From Firmicutes bacterium ADurb.Bin193 (lineage in GTDB: Bacteria > Bacillota > Clostridia > Monoglobales > Firm-18): a stretch of DNA of 64,000 bases. Numbering within the stretch: position 1 is the stretch's first letter; the number at the start of each line of letters is the position of its first letter. The notes beneath the pieces are model-generated. The model made no database searches and was not told where the DNA came from. It worked only from the letters and a program-made list of their open reading frames with translations. This document shows positions 10,871 through 19,199 of this stretch, piece after piece. A program made the position numbers and the translations under genes. The stretch lies in the NCBI GenBank assembly GCA_002070105.1, contig MWCQ01000002.1, positions 1 to 64,000 on the forward strand, written 5' to 3'.

Positions 10871-11494
10871 TCAGGGTGTTTTATTGCTGCTTACCGGAGC
10901 TTTTTTCTTTTCCTTTATTAAGTCTGCCGAATTGCATTCTATGTTGAAAACATTTGCATATTTTGAGTTTTTCTTGTTATCGGCTTCCTTTTTCGTTACC
11001 GAGTTTAGGAATACATCGGCAAGCTTTTCATTCTTTTTCAGGACAACCAAAAGGTCGGCAACCACAAATTCGTCCTTTGCCATTCCCTTAATAGTGATTT
11101 TCCCGTCCTCGCTGAAGGTTACATCCGTAAACGATATGTCGGACGGAACAGTCTCTTCAAGCGTTTTTAATATTTCAAATATAGGAGCCTCTATCGAGGT
11201 AACAGACTCCTGATATTGTTCCATTTTTGCAAGCTCCGCCTTGTTGCTGTCGATTCTGTCTCTATAAGCCTTGTACTCGGCATAAGCCTTAATTTTATTT
11301 GTAATAATGGCTCTTTGACGGTTTGTTATATCAATCTGCAACGAAATAAAATATGTGTAAGCGGCGGTGCACAGATTAACAATAACCAGCACGCTGACAA
11401 GCATATATAAAATATGCCTTACGATCTTATGCTTTTCGATACTTTTCGGAATTAAATTAAAGCTGTCTTTGGAATACATCTGGTTGGGATTCAA
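10871..11494 (-). CDS. pilN: PilN-like type IV pilus assembly protein
   Basis: 207 residues: a short cytoplasmic segment with FNLIPKSIEKHK, corresponding to the conserved PilN N-terminal peptide that docks into PilM; a transmembrane helix (about 26-50); a coiled coil (52-95); and a small alpha/beta domain with the PSDISFTDVTF segment typical of PilN/GspL-like folds. The start is TTG with GAGGAG 11 bases upstream. It lies 38 bases after pilM and 79 before the pilO-like gene. A Lys-rich C-terminal tail (KEKKKAPVSS) is present. Confidence 0.85.
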   Translation of the reverse strand: MNPNQMYSKDSFNLIPKSIEKHKIVRHILYMLVSVLVIVNLCTAAYTYFISLQIDITNRQRAIITNKIKAYAEYKAYRDRIDSNKAELAKMEQYQESVTSIEAPIFEILKTLEETVPSDISFTDVTFSEDGKITIKGMAKDEFVVADLLVVLKKNEKLADVFLNSVTKKEADNKKNSKYANVFNIECNSADLIKEKKKAPVSSNKTP

Positions 11495-11532
11495 CTTACG
11501 ATCAACTCCTCACCGCGGCGCAATGTCACGCC

Positions 11533-12606
11533 CTAATTTTTCGGCTTAACGCACGCGCCGATACATTTATAAAACTGTAGGATTCTCTCTTCACTTGTGT
11601 CAATCCTGCTTGCATAGCTTACTCCGTCAAAGGCAAAGCCCCTGCTTACATTGGCGCTGAAGGTATCCCTGATAATTTCCTCAAGACCCTTCATGCTTGC
11701 GCCTGCGCCGAAAAGTATTATATTGTCGACCTTGTTGCCCGCACCCCTCGACTCATGAAAGTCGAAAAATGCGGTAAGACTGTCTAAAAAATCGGTGATA
11801 ACCGATTTAACGATTTTGTCCACACCCTGAGGGTCGTCGTTTGAATATATCTCGAACAAGTCGCGGGTATTCCTTAAGTGCGGCACACCGTCCCACCCGC
11901 TTTCACCGTTTGAAAACGCATCGTCGATGTATGAGGTTCCGAAGCTCAGCACCTTGTTGTATTTTATAATATTGTCGGTTTCTATGGTTACGCCCGTTAT
12001 TTGGTTGCTTATGTCGACAAAGGCTGTGGATATACGGGATTTGCCCGCCTCCTGTTCGGACTTCTCCGGCTTTGCGACCTTTTGCCTTGAATACAGCTTT
12101 ACAATGCTGTCATGGGAAACATCAATGGACATTAGATCAAGTCCGAGAAGTTTTGAAACCTCCATATATCCGTCGATAACCTGAGACGGAACAGCGGTAA
12201 CAAGAATTCTGTACGGATGCTCCGCTCCCTCTATCTTAGGTATGATTTTGTAGTCCACCACGCATTTCGAAAGGTCTATCGGAAAATAGTTGGGAGCCTC
12301 TATCTCCAAAAAGCTTTTAATAATCGACTTTTTATGATTAAGCACCTGAATCTCCCTCATAATTACAGAGGGTGCGGTAATTGTGATTATAGCCTTTTTT
12401 ATCCTGATACCGTTTCGAGAGAGATATTGTTTTATACTGTCCGCAACCGCTTTTGCATCCTTGATTTCTCCGCCCTGTATGCTGTCCTTGGCGGTCGGAA
12501 TCAATTCCATACGCTTTATTTTAACGCCTTTGTTGTTTCTTGAAACAACAATCAGCTTTGTAGCGGAACATCCGAATTCAAAAACTGCGAAATTTTTATT
12601 AAACAT
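11533..12606 (-). CDS. pilM: PilM, actin-like pilus assembly ATPase
   Basis: A cytoplasmic FtsA/actin-like protein that binds nucleotide and the PilN N-terminal peptide. The 357-residue chain starts MFNKNFAVFEFGCSATKL, matching the first phosphate-binding strand, and has a later phosphate loop FVDISNQITGVTIE and an adenosine-region IILFGAGASMKGLEEI. The open frame extends 15 codons further upstream, but the ATG at 12606 has a GGGGG Shine-Dalgarno 8 bases before it. It sits between a minor pilin gene and pilN, the usual MNO order. Confidence 0.93.
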   Translation of the reverse strand: MFNKNFAVFEFGCSATKLIVVSRNNKGVKIKRMELIPTAKDSIQGGEIKDAKAVADSIKQYLSRNGIRIKKAIITITAPSVIMREIQVLNHKKSIIKSFLEIEAPNYFPIDLSKCVVDYKIIPKIEGAEHPYRILVTAVPSQVIDGYMEVSKLLGLDLMSIDVSHDSIVKLYSRQKVAKPEKSEQEAGKSRISTAFVDISNQITGVTIETDNIIKYNKVLSFGTSYIDDAFSNGESGWDGVPHLRNTRDLFEIYSNDDPQGVDKIVKSVITDFLDSLTAFFDFHESRGAGNKVDNIILFGAGASMKGLEEIIRDTFSANVSRGFAFDGVSYASRIDTSEERILQFYKCIGACVKPKN

Positions 12607-12662
12607 TGGTATACCCCCAAGTATGTATTTATGACAACGGCCGATTCGCACGGAAACCGCCG

Positions 12663-13190
12663 TTAATTATCAACCTTAATTCTGTGATAGTTGCTCACTT
12701 CACAAACTGCCTGTTTATCATATCTTGTCGCATGGGTTCTTATTCTTACGGTAATCAAATCGTTGTCGGTTTTTTCAACGGCAAAGCCTTCAATACCGTC
12801 TATGCCCGTTGCAACAACAAATCTTGAATCGTCTACCGTAAGCACAAACTCATGCAGGTTTGTTTCGGCGTTAAATTCCACGGTATATGTATAATTAAGA
12901 AGTTGTCCTTCCGAATCCGGTATTGTTAGCGTAAGACCGTTTCCGTCCGGAACGGAATAAAGCTCTCTCTGGTTGCTCCGCCTTATGTTGGTCATTACAT
13001 TCTCCATCGCCGCGCGCGCCGAACTCTGGGCATCAAGCCGTGACATAACCGCAAAATACGCATTCTGGTTTGTAAATAAAAATGCGCATGCAAGGGATAT
13101 GACCAATCCCGAAATCGCTATTGCAAGTATTATTTCCAACAAGGTTACGCCCTTACGGCATTTTAGCATACCCAAGATTATCCGCACCAC
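12663..13190 (-). CDS. Type IV minor pilin, PilW/GspJ-like
   Basis: A 175-residue prepilin with leader ending KCRKG and cleavage motif G|VTLLE followed by the hydrophobic helix IILAIAISGLVISLACAFLF. Glu5 is present. The amphipathic continuation (about residues 45-75) and the small beta-rich domain resemble PilW/GspJ-type minor pilins. It lies 24 bases after pilD and 56 before pilM, so it is part of the pilus operon. Subclass assignment is tentative; prepilin status is clear. Confidence 0.88.
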   Translation of the reverse strand: MVRIILGMLKCRKGVTLLEIILAIAISGLVISLACAFLFTNQNAYFAVMSRLDAQSSARAAMENVMTNIRRSNQRELYSVPDGNGLTLTIPDSEGQLLNYTYTVEFNAETNLHEFVLTVDDSRFVVATGIDGIEGFAVEKTDNDLITVRIRTHATRYDKQAVCEVSNYHRIKVDN

Positions 13191-13214
13191 TTTTCCTTGA
13201 TATTTAAGCGGGTT

Positions 13215-13961
13215 TTAAAACAACCCGACATACCAGGTTAAAAGCCTTTCACCGAACAGCGCCGAGATAAAAATCCCCGCAGACAAAAACGGCGCGAAGG
13301 GTACGGCATACTTCCTTCCCACACGCTTTACCGCCATAAGCCACACCGCTACGGCAGAGCCGATAAGGGATGCAATAAAAAGCGCCATAATTATATTCTG
13401 CCAGCCTATACAAAAGCCGAAAGCCGCCATCATCTTTATATCCCCGCCGCCCAGGCCGCCTTTGGATATAAGTGCGATTATATAAAGAATAAGACTTGCG
13501 GCAAAAAAACCGATTATATAGTTTAATATGTTGCCCCTGTATATGTTGAAAGCAAGCCCGCCGACAAACGCAATAGCAAGCGCACCGTCGGGTATAATTC
13601 CGTTTTCGCCGTCAACGACCGCAATGAATAAAAGGAGTGACGACAAAAACGCAAAATAAATTGTTTCCCACGAAAGCCCGAACCTTAAAAAGACAATAAC
13701 AAACAAAACCCCCGAAGTAAGCTCGACAAGAGGGTAACGCGCACTTATCTTTTCGCCGCACAGGCGACATTCACCCCCAAGCACAAGCCAGCTTACAAGA
13801 GGGATAAGGTCGTAGTATTTTATTTTTCCGCCGCAGGAGGGGCAGTGCGAGCCGCCCGTTACAACAGACTCTCCCTTAGGCAGTCTGTGGATGCATACAT
13901 TCAAAAAGCTGCCTATGCACACGCCGTACAAAAACATTAAAAAAGCAAAAATTATCGCCAT
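13215..13961 (-). CDS. pilD: Prepilin peptidase / N-methyltransferase PilD
   Basis: Cleaves the leader of the prepilins in this operon and methylates the new N-terminus; polytopic membrane protein, 248 residues. The N-terminal cytoplasmic loop has the four zinc cysteines CPSCG...CRLCG (about residues 39-67). The catalytic aspartates are expected in DGENGIIPD (about 115-123) and GGGDIK (about 172-177), both present. Hydrophobic helices fill the rest. It lies downstream of pilA, beyond the hairpin at 13983-14016. Confidence 0.96.
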   Translation of the reverse strand: MAIIFAFLMFLYGVCIGSFLNVCIHRLPKGESVVTGGSHCPSCGGKIKYYDLIPLVSWLVLGGECRLCGEKISARYPLVELTSGVLFVIVFLRFGLSWETIYFAFLSSLLLFIAVVDGENGIIPDGALAIAFVGGLAFNIYRGNILNYIIGFFAASLILYIIALISKGGLGGGDIKMMAAFGFCIGWQNIIMALFIASLIGSAVAVWLMAVKRVGRKYAVPFAPFLSAGIFISALFGERLLTWYVGLF

Positions 13962-13982
13962 ATAAAAACTCCCGAAAGGGTT

Positions 13983-14016
13983 GCATTACCCCCGCAGGAT
14001 TCTGCGGGGGTAATGC
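13983..14016. terminator. Strong hairpin after pilA (partial terminator or mRNA stabiliser)
   Basis: Fifteen-base arms GCATTACCCCCGCAG and complement around a 4-base loop, in the 95-base gap between pilA and pilD. On the minus strand the stem is followed only by AACCCTTT, a poor T-tract, so some read-through into pilD is expected. It would allow pilA mRNA to be more abundant than the rest of the operon. Confidence 0.7.
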
Positions 14017-14056
14017 TATATATGCTTTGTTGTCTTATTAAGCTGTTAAACTGTTA

Positions 14057-14536
14057 TTAGCTTTCTCCGCCTTCTCCGCCTTCTCCTACCGGGGCTGATG
14101 TCATTTTTCCTGTCTGATCTATGGTATATTGCGTTCCGTCGAAAGCAAATGTCACATTACCTTCAAAATCATCAAGATTTACAATTTGAATTGAGAATTG
14201 GCTATTGCCGCTCTGAGTTGTCATTTCTTGAATATTGGGGAATGCTTTTTTGAGTTCAATTGTTAGTTGATCGCCATCATCTAGCTCATTCAAGTCAATG
14301 GGTCCAATTGGTTCAATGTTATTATCCGGATTTGTATCGCTGTTAGCGGATACGACTGCAAGGTTCATTGATTTTACGATTGACTGAGCTGTCGCTATAT
14401 CGGCTTTTACCTTTGAATCTTTAAGGATGTTAAGCGCCGACGGGATTGCAATTGCGGAGATTACGCCGAGAATCGCGATTACGACAATAAGCTCTACGAG
14501 TGAAAAACCTTTTTTTGACCTAAACATTTTTAACAT
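14057..14536 (-). CDS. pilA: Major type IV pilin PilA
   Basis: A 159-residue prepilin with leader MLKMFRSKKG, cleavage site G|FSLVE and the classic helix LIVVIAILGVISAIAIPSALN. The globular domain is small and there is no cysteine, so no disulfide D-region as in Gram-negative pilins. The C-terminus is Gly/Glu-rich (GEGGEGGES). Small size, position after pilC, and flanking RNA hairpins on both sides suggest the major, highly expressed subunit. The Shine-Dalgarno is AGGAGG. Confidence 0.92.
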   Translation of the reverse strand: MLKMFRSKKGFSLVELIVVIAILGVISAIAIPSALNILKDSKVKADIATAQSIVKSMNLAVVSANSDTNPDNNIEPIGPIDLNELDDGDQLTIELKKAFPNIQEMTTQSGNSQFSIQIVNLDDFEGNVTFAFDGTQYTIDQTGKMTSAPVGEGGEGGES

Positions 14537-14562
14537 TTTTACTCCTCCTGTTTTTTTATTTT

Positions 14563-14584
14563 TAAGCCTTTTTCAAAAGGCTTA
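14563..14584. other. Hairpin in the pilA leader
   Basis: Ten-base arms TAAGCCTTTT and complement with a 2-base centre, just after the pilC stop and about 27 bases upstream of the pilA start on the minus strand. It is followed by A-rich sequence and the AGGAGG site, not by a T-tract, so 5' stabilisation or RNA processing is more likely than termination. Confidence 0.5.
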
Positions 14585-14593
14585 ACAACAAAT

Positions 14594-15802
14594 TTATCCG
14601 ATGGTTTCCATCATTCCGAACATCGGCTGGACTATCGAAAGTACGATAAAGCCGATAACCACCGCGAGAACGCTGATTAGCGCAGGCTCCATAAGCGATG
14701 TGACCTTTTCGGTCTGTTCGGCAATCTCCTCATCGTAAAAGTCGCCTATCTTGTCAAGAACGCTTTCAAGCCGTCCGGTATCCTCACCTACTTTAATCAT
14801 CTGAACGGTCATTTTCATAAACATATCCGTTTCAATGAGCGCCTGTGTAAGCGTAAGACCATGCCCGACGCTTGCTCTTACCGTTTCAACCGCACGGCGG
14901 TAAACCTTGTTGCCGACAACCTTTGAAACTATCTCAAGCGCGGTAAAAAGCGGAAGCCCCGACGCAACAAGCGAGGATAAAATCCTTGCAAACCTTGATA
15001 TGATGATTTTTTTGTTAAGCTCGCCCACCACGGGAATCATAAGCTTTATTTTGTCTATGCCGAGCGAGCCTATCTCTGTTCTTTTTAGAAGCTTAAAGCC
15101 CACGACAAGCGAAAAAATCCCTAAAAGAATCAAATACCAGTATTTCGTTACGCCGCCCGAAATCTTAAGCAGAAGCTTAGTCGTACCCGGAAGCTCCGTC
15201 CCCGAACTTTCAAACATCTTAACGAAATTCGGCACAACGCCGATTAAAAGTATTGCAATAACTATAACGGCAATAAACAGGAGAACAATCGCATAAGTCA
15301 TCGAGCCTTTTATCTTGCCAGTTATGGCAATTTCTTTTTCAAAATGCACCGACATTTTCAAAAATGAGTCCTCAAGATTACCCGACAATTCGCCCGCTTC
15401 GATAATATTGAGCATAATGTCGGGGAAAACATCCTTGTGGTTGCGCATTGCGGCGTTTAAGGACTGTCCCTTTTGGACTTCGTCCTGCATATTTGCCGTA
15501 ATTTTCCGCAGTTTTCTGTTTTCGGTCTGTCTTTTTAATATGTCAAGCGCGGAAAGCACGGGAATCCCCGAATCAAGCAGAATCGCAAACTGATTGCAGA
15601 AAATGGACAAATCCTTAGGTTTAACCTTGTTCAAAAACCCAAGGTCAATTTCGCTGTCAAAAATCGACCCTACGCTAACCTTAAGCGGCGTGTACTTAAG
15701 CTCCTTAAGCTTGTTTATCGCCGATATCTTGTCTGGCGCGTCCAGGGTTCCCTTGACAATCTTGCCGTCTCTGTTAATTGCCTTATATTTGAACATTTCC
15801 AT
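14594..15802 (-). CDS. pilC: Type IV pilus inner-membrane platform protein PilC
   Basis: A polytopic membrane protein that couples the PilB/PilT motors to pilin insertion and removal. The 402 residues begin with the N-terminal peptide MFKYKAINRDGKIVKG (one residue in) and contain two T2SSF domains (about 70-190 and 270-395). Each has the expected helix-rich cytoplasmic part (QFAILLDSGIPVLSAL; RFARILSSLVASGLPLFTAL) followed by membrane segments. It lies 100 bases after pilT. Confidence 0.96.
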   Translation of the reverse strand: MEMFKYKAINRDGKIVKGTLDAPDKISAINKLKELKYTPLKVSVGSIFDSEIDLGFLNKVKPKDLSIFCNQFAILLDSGIPVLSALDILKRQTENRKLRKITANMQDEVQKGQSLNAAMRNHKDVFPDIMLNIIEAGELSGNLEDSFLKMSVHFEKEIAITGKIKGSMTYAIVLLFIAVIVIAILLIGVVPNFVKMFESSGTELPGTTKLLLKISGGVTKYWYLILLGIFSLVVGFKLLKRTEIGSLGIDKIKLMIPVVGELNKKIIISRFARILSSLVASGLPLFTALEIVSKVVGNKVYRRAVETVRASVGHGLTLTQALIETDMFMKMTVQMIKVGEDTGRLESVLDKIGDFYDEEIAEQTEKVTSLMEPALISVLAVVIGFIVLSIVQPMFGMMETIG

Positions 15803-15902
15803 TTGGCTTCTACCTCACAAGGTCAAGCTTTTTTGCGGCATTTAAGGCTTTTTGCCCCAAGCCCGATTTTAAATCGCGGTAAACTCCCCCTAAAAACTAA
15901 AA

Positions 15903-16988
15903 TCAGGGGTTATACGAAACATAGACCGAGGCAAGACTCTTTTGCATCGCCTCTTTGTCTATACAATATGTAAGGGCATTTTCTTTTGTTATTTCGCCGT
16001 TTTTCACAAGATCTATAAGGCTTTGGTCAAGTGTCTGCATTCCAAGCTGTTTACCCGTCTGAAGCTGAGAAACAATCTGATGGTTCTTCCCTTCCCTGAT
16101 AAGATTCCTTATGGCGGGCGTAATCTTCATAACCTCATACGCCGCGACACGGGTTCTGCCGTTTATGTGAGGGATAAGCTGAATTGACACAACACCCTCT
16201 AAAATTGCGGCAAGCTGTATTCTTATCTGGTTTTGCTGATGGGGCGGGAATACATCGACTATCCTGTCGATTGATTTGCAGGCGCCCACCGTGTGAAGCG
16301 TTGAAAACACAAGGTGACCAGTTTCCGCCGTGGTCAGCGCGATGGAAATCGTCTCAAAATCACGCATCTCTCCTATCAGAAGCACATCGGGGTCCTGCCT
16401 TAAGCATGCCCTTAATGCGTTTGCGTAGGAGCCGGTATCGGAGCCTATCTCCCTCTGGTTAAACAGTGATTTTTTGTTCGGGTGCAAAAACTCGATAGGG
16501 TCTTCCAGAGTTATTACATGGGCGCTTCGCGTTTTGTTTATTTCGTTTAATATTGTCGCAAGGGTCGTCGATTTACCCGAACCCGTAGGACCCGTTACAA
16601 GAACCAGCCCTCTTTTAAGCTGTGCAAACTCTAAAATCGAAGGCGGCATATTAAAGTCCTTCGCATCGGGAACCTCCGATTTTATGATACGGAGCGCGGC
16701 GGCATAGTACGATCGCTGTTTAAATACATTTACCCTGAACCTTGCCTTGTCTTCAAAAGTATACGCAAAGTCAACCTCACCGTCACGCTCTAAAATTTCG
16801 AATTTATCCTTGGGCGTTATTATCCTTGCGATATCCTCCGTATCCTGCGGAATCAGAATCTCGTCATTATACGGCACAAGATTACCGCTTATCCTCGACA
16901 TAAGCGGCGATGTCGCCGAAATAAGCAAATCCGACGCTTTAAGTGCGATTACATCTTCAAAAAACTTAAACAGCTGTTCCTTTTGCAA
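15903..16988 (-). CDS. pilT: Pilus retraction ATPase PilT
   Basis: A cytoplasmic hexameric ATPase that depolymerises the pilus; 361 residues, typical length. It has an N-terminal PAS-like domain, Walker A GPTGSGKS (133-140), a Walker B region DVLLIGEMRD, the His box STLHT, and the retraction-specific AIRNLIREGK motif near residue 292. Presence of PilT implies the pilus can retract (twitching or DNA uptake). It lies 38 bases after pilB. Confidence 0.96.
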   Translation of the reverse strand: MQKEQLFKFFEDVIALKASDLLISATSPLMSRISGNLVPYNDEILIPQDTEDIARIITPKDKFEILERDGEVDFAYTFEDKARFRVNVFKQRSYYAAALRIIKSEVPDAKDFNMPPSILEFAQLKRGLVLVTGPTGSGKSTTLATILNEINKTRSAHVITLEDPIEFLHPNKKSLFNQREIGSDTGSYANALRACLRQDPDVLLIGEMRDFETISIALTTAETGHLVFSTLHTVGACKSIDRIVDVFPPHQQNQIRIQLAAILEGVVSIQLIPHINGRTRVAAYEVMKITPAIRNLIREGKNHQIVSQLQTGKQLGMQTLDQSLIDLVKNGEITKENALTYCIDKEAMQKSLASVYVSYNP

Positions 16989-17026
16989 TAGGGCACCTCT
17001 TTTTTGAATACGATATTAACGCAATT

Positions 17027-18718
17027 TTATTCAAGCGAATACGCGATTTTTATAAGCTCGTCCAGTGTTGTAACACCGTCTCGCACCAGCCTTGCGCACG
17101 AAGCCCTCAGTGTGAGCATCCCTTCTTCAATAGCCGTTTCCCTGATCGCATCGCATGAGGCGTTCTGGTTTATAAGCTCTTTTATGGCATGAGATATGGG
17201 GAGAATCTCATATACGCCTATTCGCCCTCTGTAACCCGTGTTGTTGCACGCGGGGCAGCCCTTTCCTCTGTAAAGCTTTTGAATCCCCTCAAGCTTAATT
17301 GTCTGTATAATGGTAAGCTCGTTGGGCATCGGCTCATACTCCGTCTTGCATTCCGAGCAAATCCTGCGCACAAGCCTCTGGGCAATAATACCCACTATCG
17401 CCGAGCCGATTAAAAACGACTCGATATTCATGTCAAGCAGGCGAGTTATGGTGCTCGGAGCATCGTTGGTATAGATTGTGCTGATAACCAAATGACCTGT
17501 AATAGCCGCCCTTATCGCAATCTCAACCGTCTCCTTGTCGCGTATCTCACCGACTACGATAATATCTGGGTCCTGCCTCAAAAACGAACGGAGAGCGGAG
17601 GTAAAGTCAAGCCCCGCCTTCGCGTTTACCTGAACCTGATTAATGCCTGTTATCGATGCCTCGACAGGATCTTCAATCGAAACGATGTTAACATCGTCAC
17701 GGTTAAGCTCGCCAATCATGGTATACATCGTCGTCGATTTGCCGGAGCCGGTAGGGCCTGTGATTAGTACCATGCCGTATGAATTTTTTATGATGCTGTC
17801 GAATTTCTCAAGGTCTGACTTGTATCTTATAATGTCCTTCTTTGACATTACAAGACCCTTTTTGTCGATTACCCTTATAACAACCTTTTCGCCGTGAATC
17901 GTTGGCAGGCAGGAAACACGCATATCATACTCGTTGTCGTCAATCGTCAGGGAAAACCTGCCGTCCTGGGGCTTGCGCTTTTCCGCAATATTAATTTGTG
18001 AAAGAATTTTTATCCTGACGATTATAGCGGAAAGCAAGGTTATATCCTGTCTCATAACCTCTTCAAGCTGACCGTCAATCCTTAGGCGAATTCTAATTGA
18101 ATTTTCCTGTGGCTCTATATGTATGTCAGACGCATTCGACCTTATTGCCTGTTCGAAAACGGTATTTAATATTTTTATGATCGGAGAGGATGTTTTAAGC
18201 GCTTCAATATCAACATCTTCCTCCTGCTCGGTTACGGTTCCGCCAAACTGCTTTTTGAATTCCTCCGCGGCGGCGATTGCCGTGCCTTCGCCGAAATGCA
18301 GTCCGATAATCTTTCGAATCTGATCAAGCGAAGAAATTACAGGCTCAACCGCCATTTGAGTATAGTAGGTTATATCATCTATTGCATAGATATTAAGCGG
18401 GTCGCTCATTGCAACAATAAGCTTTCCGTTCTCTATCCCGATGGGTATAAGGTCATATCTTCTCGCTATGGTTTCTGAAACAAGCTTTACTATTTGGGGG
18501 TCAACCTCAATTTTCTTTAAATCGACATATCTTATACCGAACTTTTTTTCGAGGACTCGTAAAAAATCGTCCTGAGACACCATTTTCATATCGGTTACAA
18601 TCTCGCCGATTCTTTTTCCGGTCTTTTTCTGTATCTCTAAAACTTCTTTAAGCTGTTCTTTAGTGATTAATCCGTCAGCAATCAGCAATTCACCGATACG
18701 GACCTTGCTCGCCCTCAA
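17027..18718 (-). CDS. pilB: Pilus extension ATPase PilB with c-di-GMP-type N-terminal domain
   Basis: A cytoplasmic motor that drives pilin polymerisation; first gene of the operon. The TTG at 18718 follows GGGAGG by 9 bases; the in-frame ATG at 18778 lies in the promoter and is rejected, giving 563 aa. Residues about 5-65 hold a tandem MshEN-like motif (RIGELLIADGLITKEQL, then RIGEIV), a known c-di-GMP-binding layout. Walker A GPTGSGKSTT is at 321-330, Walker B at IIVVGEIRD, and a zinc tetracysteine follows (CSEC...CPAC). Unusually, the His box reads STIYTNDA, with Tyr at residue 416 (bases 17471-17473) where His is normal. Confidence 0.95.
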   Translation of the reverse strand: MRASKVRIGELLIADGLITKEQLKEVLEIQKKTGKRIGEIVTDMKMVSQDDFLRVLEKKFGIRYVDLKKIEVDPQIVKLVSETIARRYDLIPIGIENGKLIVAMSDPLNIYAIDDITYYTQMAVEPVISSLDQIRKIIGLHFGEGTAIAAAEEFKKQFGGTVTEQEEDVDIEALKTSSPIIKILNTVFEQAIRSNASDIHIEPQENSIRIRLRIDGQLEEVMRQDITLLSAIIVRIKILSQINIAEKRKPQDGRFSLTIDDNEYDMRVSCLPTIHGEKVVIRVIDKKGLVMSKKDIIRYKSDLEKFDSIIKNSYGMVLITGPTGSGKSTTMYTMIGELNRDDVNIVSIEDPVEASITGINQVQVNAKAGLDFTSALRSFLRQDPDIIVVGEIRDKETVEIAIRAAITGHLVISTIYTNDAPSTITRLLDMNIESFLIGSAIVGIIAQRLVRRICSECKTEYEPMPNELTIIQTIKLEGIQKLYRGKGCPACNNTGYRGRIGVYEILPISHAIKELINQNASCDAIRETAIEEGMLTLRASCARLVRDGVTTLDELIKIAYSLE

Positions 18719-18777
18719 ATGTAAATCGCCTCCCAAAAATACGCAAAAAACGACCAACAGCGATAATTTATATCGCA

Positions 18778-18806
18778 ATTATATCATTATGCGACATTGT
18801 TGTCAA
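18778..18806 (-). promoter_or_regulatory. Sigma-A promoter of the type IV pilus operon
   Basis: On the minus strand a perfect TTGACA (complement of 18801-18806) and a perfect TATAAT (complement of 18778-18783) are separated by 17 bases, about 60 bases before the pilB start. The leader is too short for a c-di-GMP riboswitch, so control would be at the promoter or through the PilB protein. Confidence 0.85.
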
Positions 18807-19035
18807 CATTTTTTAATGAAAGCTTTTTACCTTTACACCCAAAAATTTTTCTTGGCAAAAACGCCCTAAAACCCGCAGAATATAAGAAAAAATATAGGAA
18901 ATATGGCAACCGGAGGATTTTTGTAACAAATATGTAAGAAACAAAGACCACTTATTTTGTCCATTAAGCCCACAAATGAGGGTCAATTTGTTGTGACAAA
19001 TATTTTTCATTCATCTCTTATATTTCTTTTTTTGT

Positions 19036-19051
19036 GTGCGATATTTCGCAC
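19036..19051. promoter_or_regulatory. Palindrome upstream of the methyltransferase gene
   Basis: GTGCGA-TATT-TCGCAC, a perfect 6-base inverted repeat about 90 bases upstream of the methyltransferase -35 box. Size and position fit a dimeric DNA-binding protein site, possibly for the enzyme's own HTH domains (inference). Confidence 0.4.
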
Positions 19052-19137
19052 GAACAGCAACCGAATATGCTATAAATTACCTTGACAAGACCTGATATGT
19101 AACGAACGAATACCGCAATAAATGTATCATTAATGCA

Positions 19138-19166
19138 TTGACATTGTTCGTCAAAATGAGTATAAT
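19138..19166 (+). promoter_or_regulatory. Promoter and possible operator of the HTH-methyltransferase gene
   Basis: TTGACA (19138-19143) and TATAAT (19161-19166) are separated by 17 bases, a consensus sigma-A promoter. An inverted repeat TTGAC...GTCAA (arms 19138-19142 and 19150-19154) covers the -35 box and could be an operator. Transcription would start near 19173 and the start codon is at 19200. Confidence 0.8.
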
Positions 19167-19199
19167 AATTGTACTAATATGCAGGCGGGAGGACTTTCA

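Larger units (their letters stand above)
18719..19199. other. Divergent intergenic region between pilB and the methyltransferase gene
   Basis: 481 bases without a convincing gene. It contains the pilB promoter, the methyltransferase promoter and the palindromes described separately. The middle (about 18840-19030) is A/T-rich. A 65-codon minus-strand frame there has no credible Shine-Dalgarno and no recognisable family, so I read it as non-coding. Confidence 0.6.

Noticed and set aside
18719-18771. c-di-GMP riboswitch before the pilus operon
   Set aside because: Only about 50 bases lie between the promoter and pilB, too short for a type I or II aptamer, and no aptamer motif is visible.
18813-19010. 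65-codon minus-strand frame upstream of pilB
   Set aside because: No ribosome site, no recognisable family, and it ends just upstream of the pilB promoter in AT-rich sequence.
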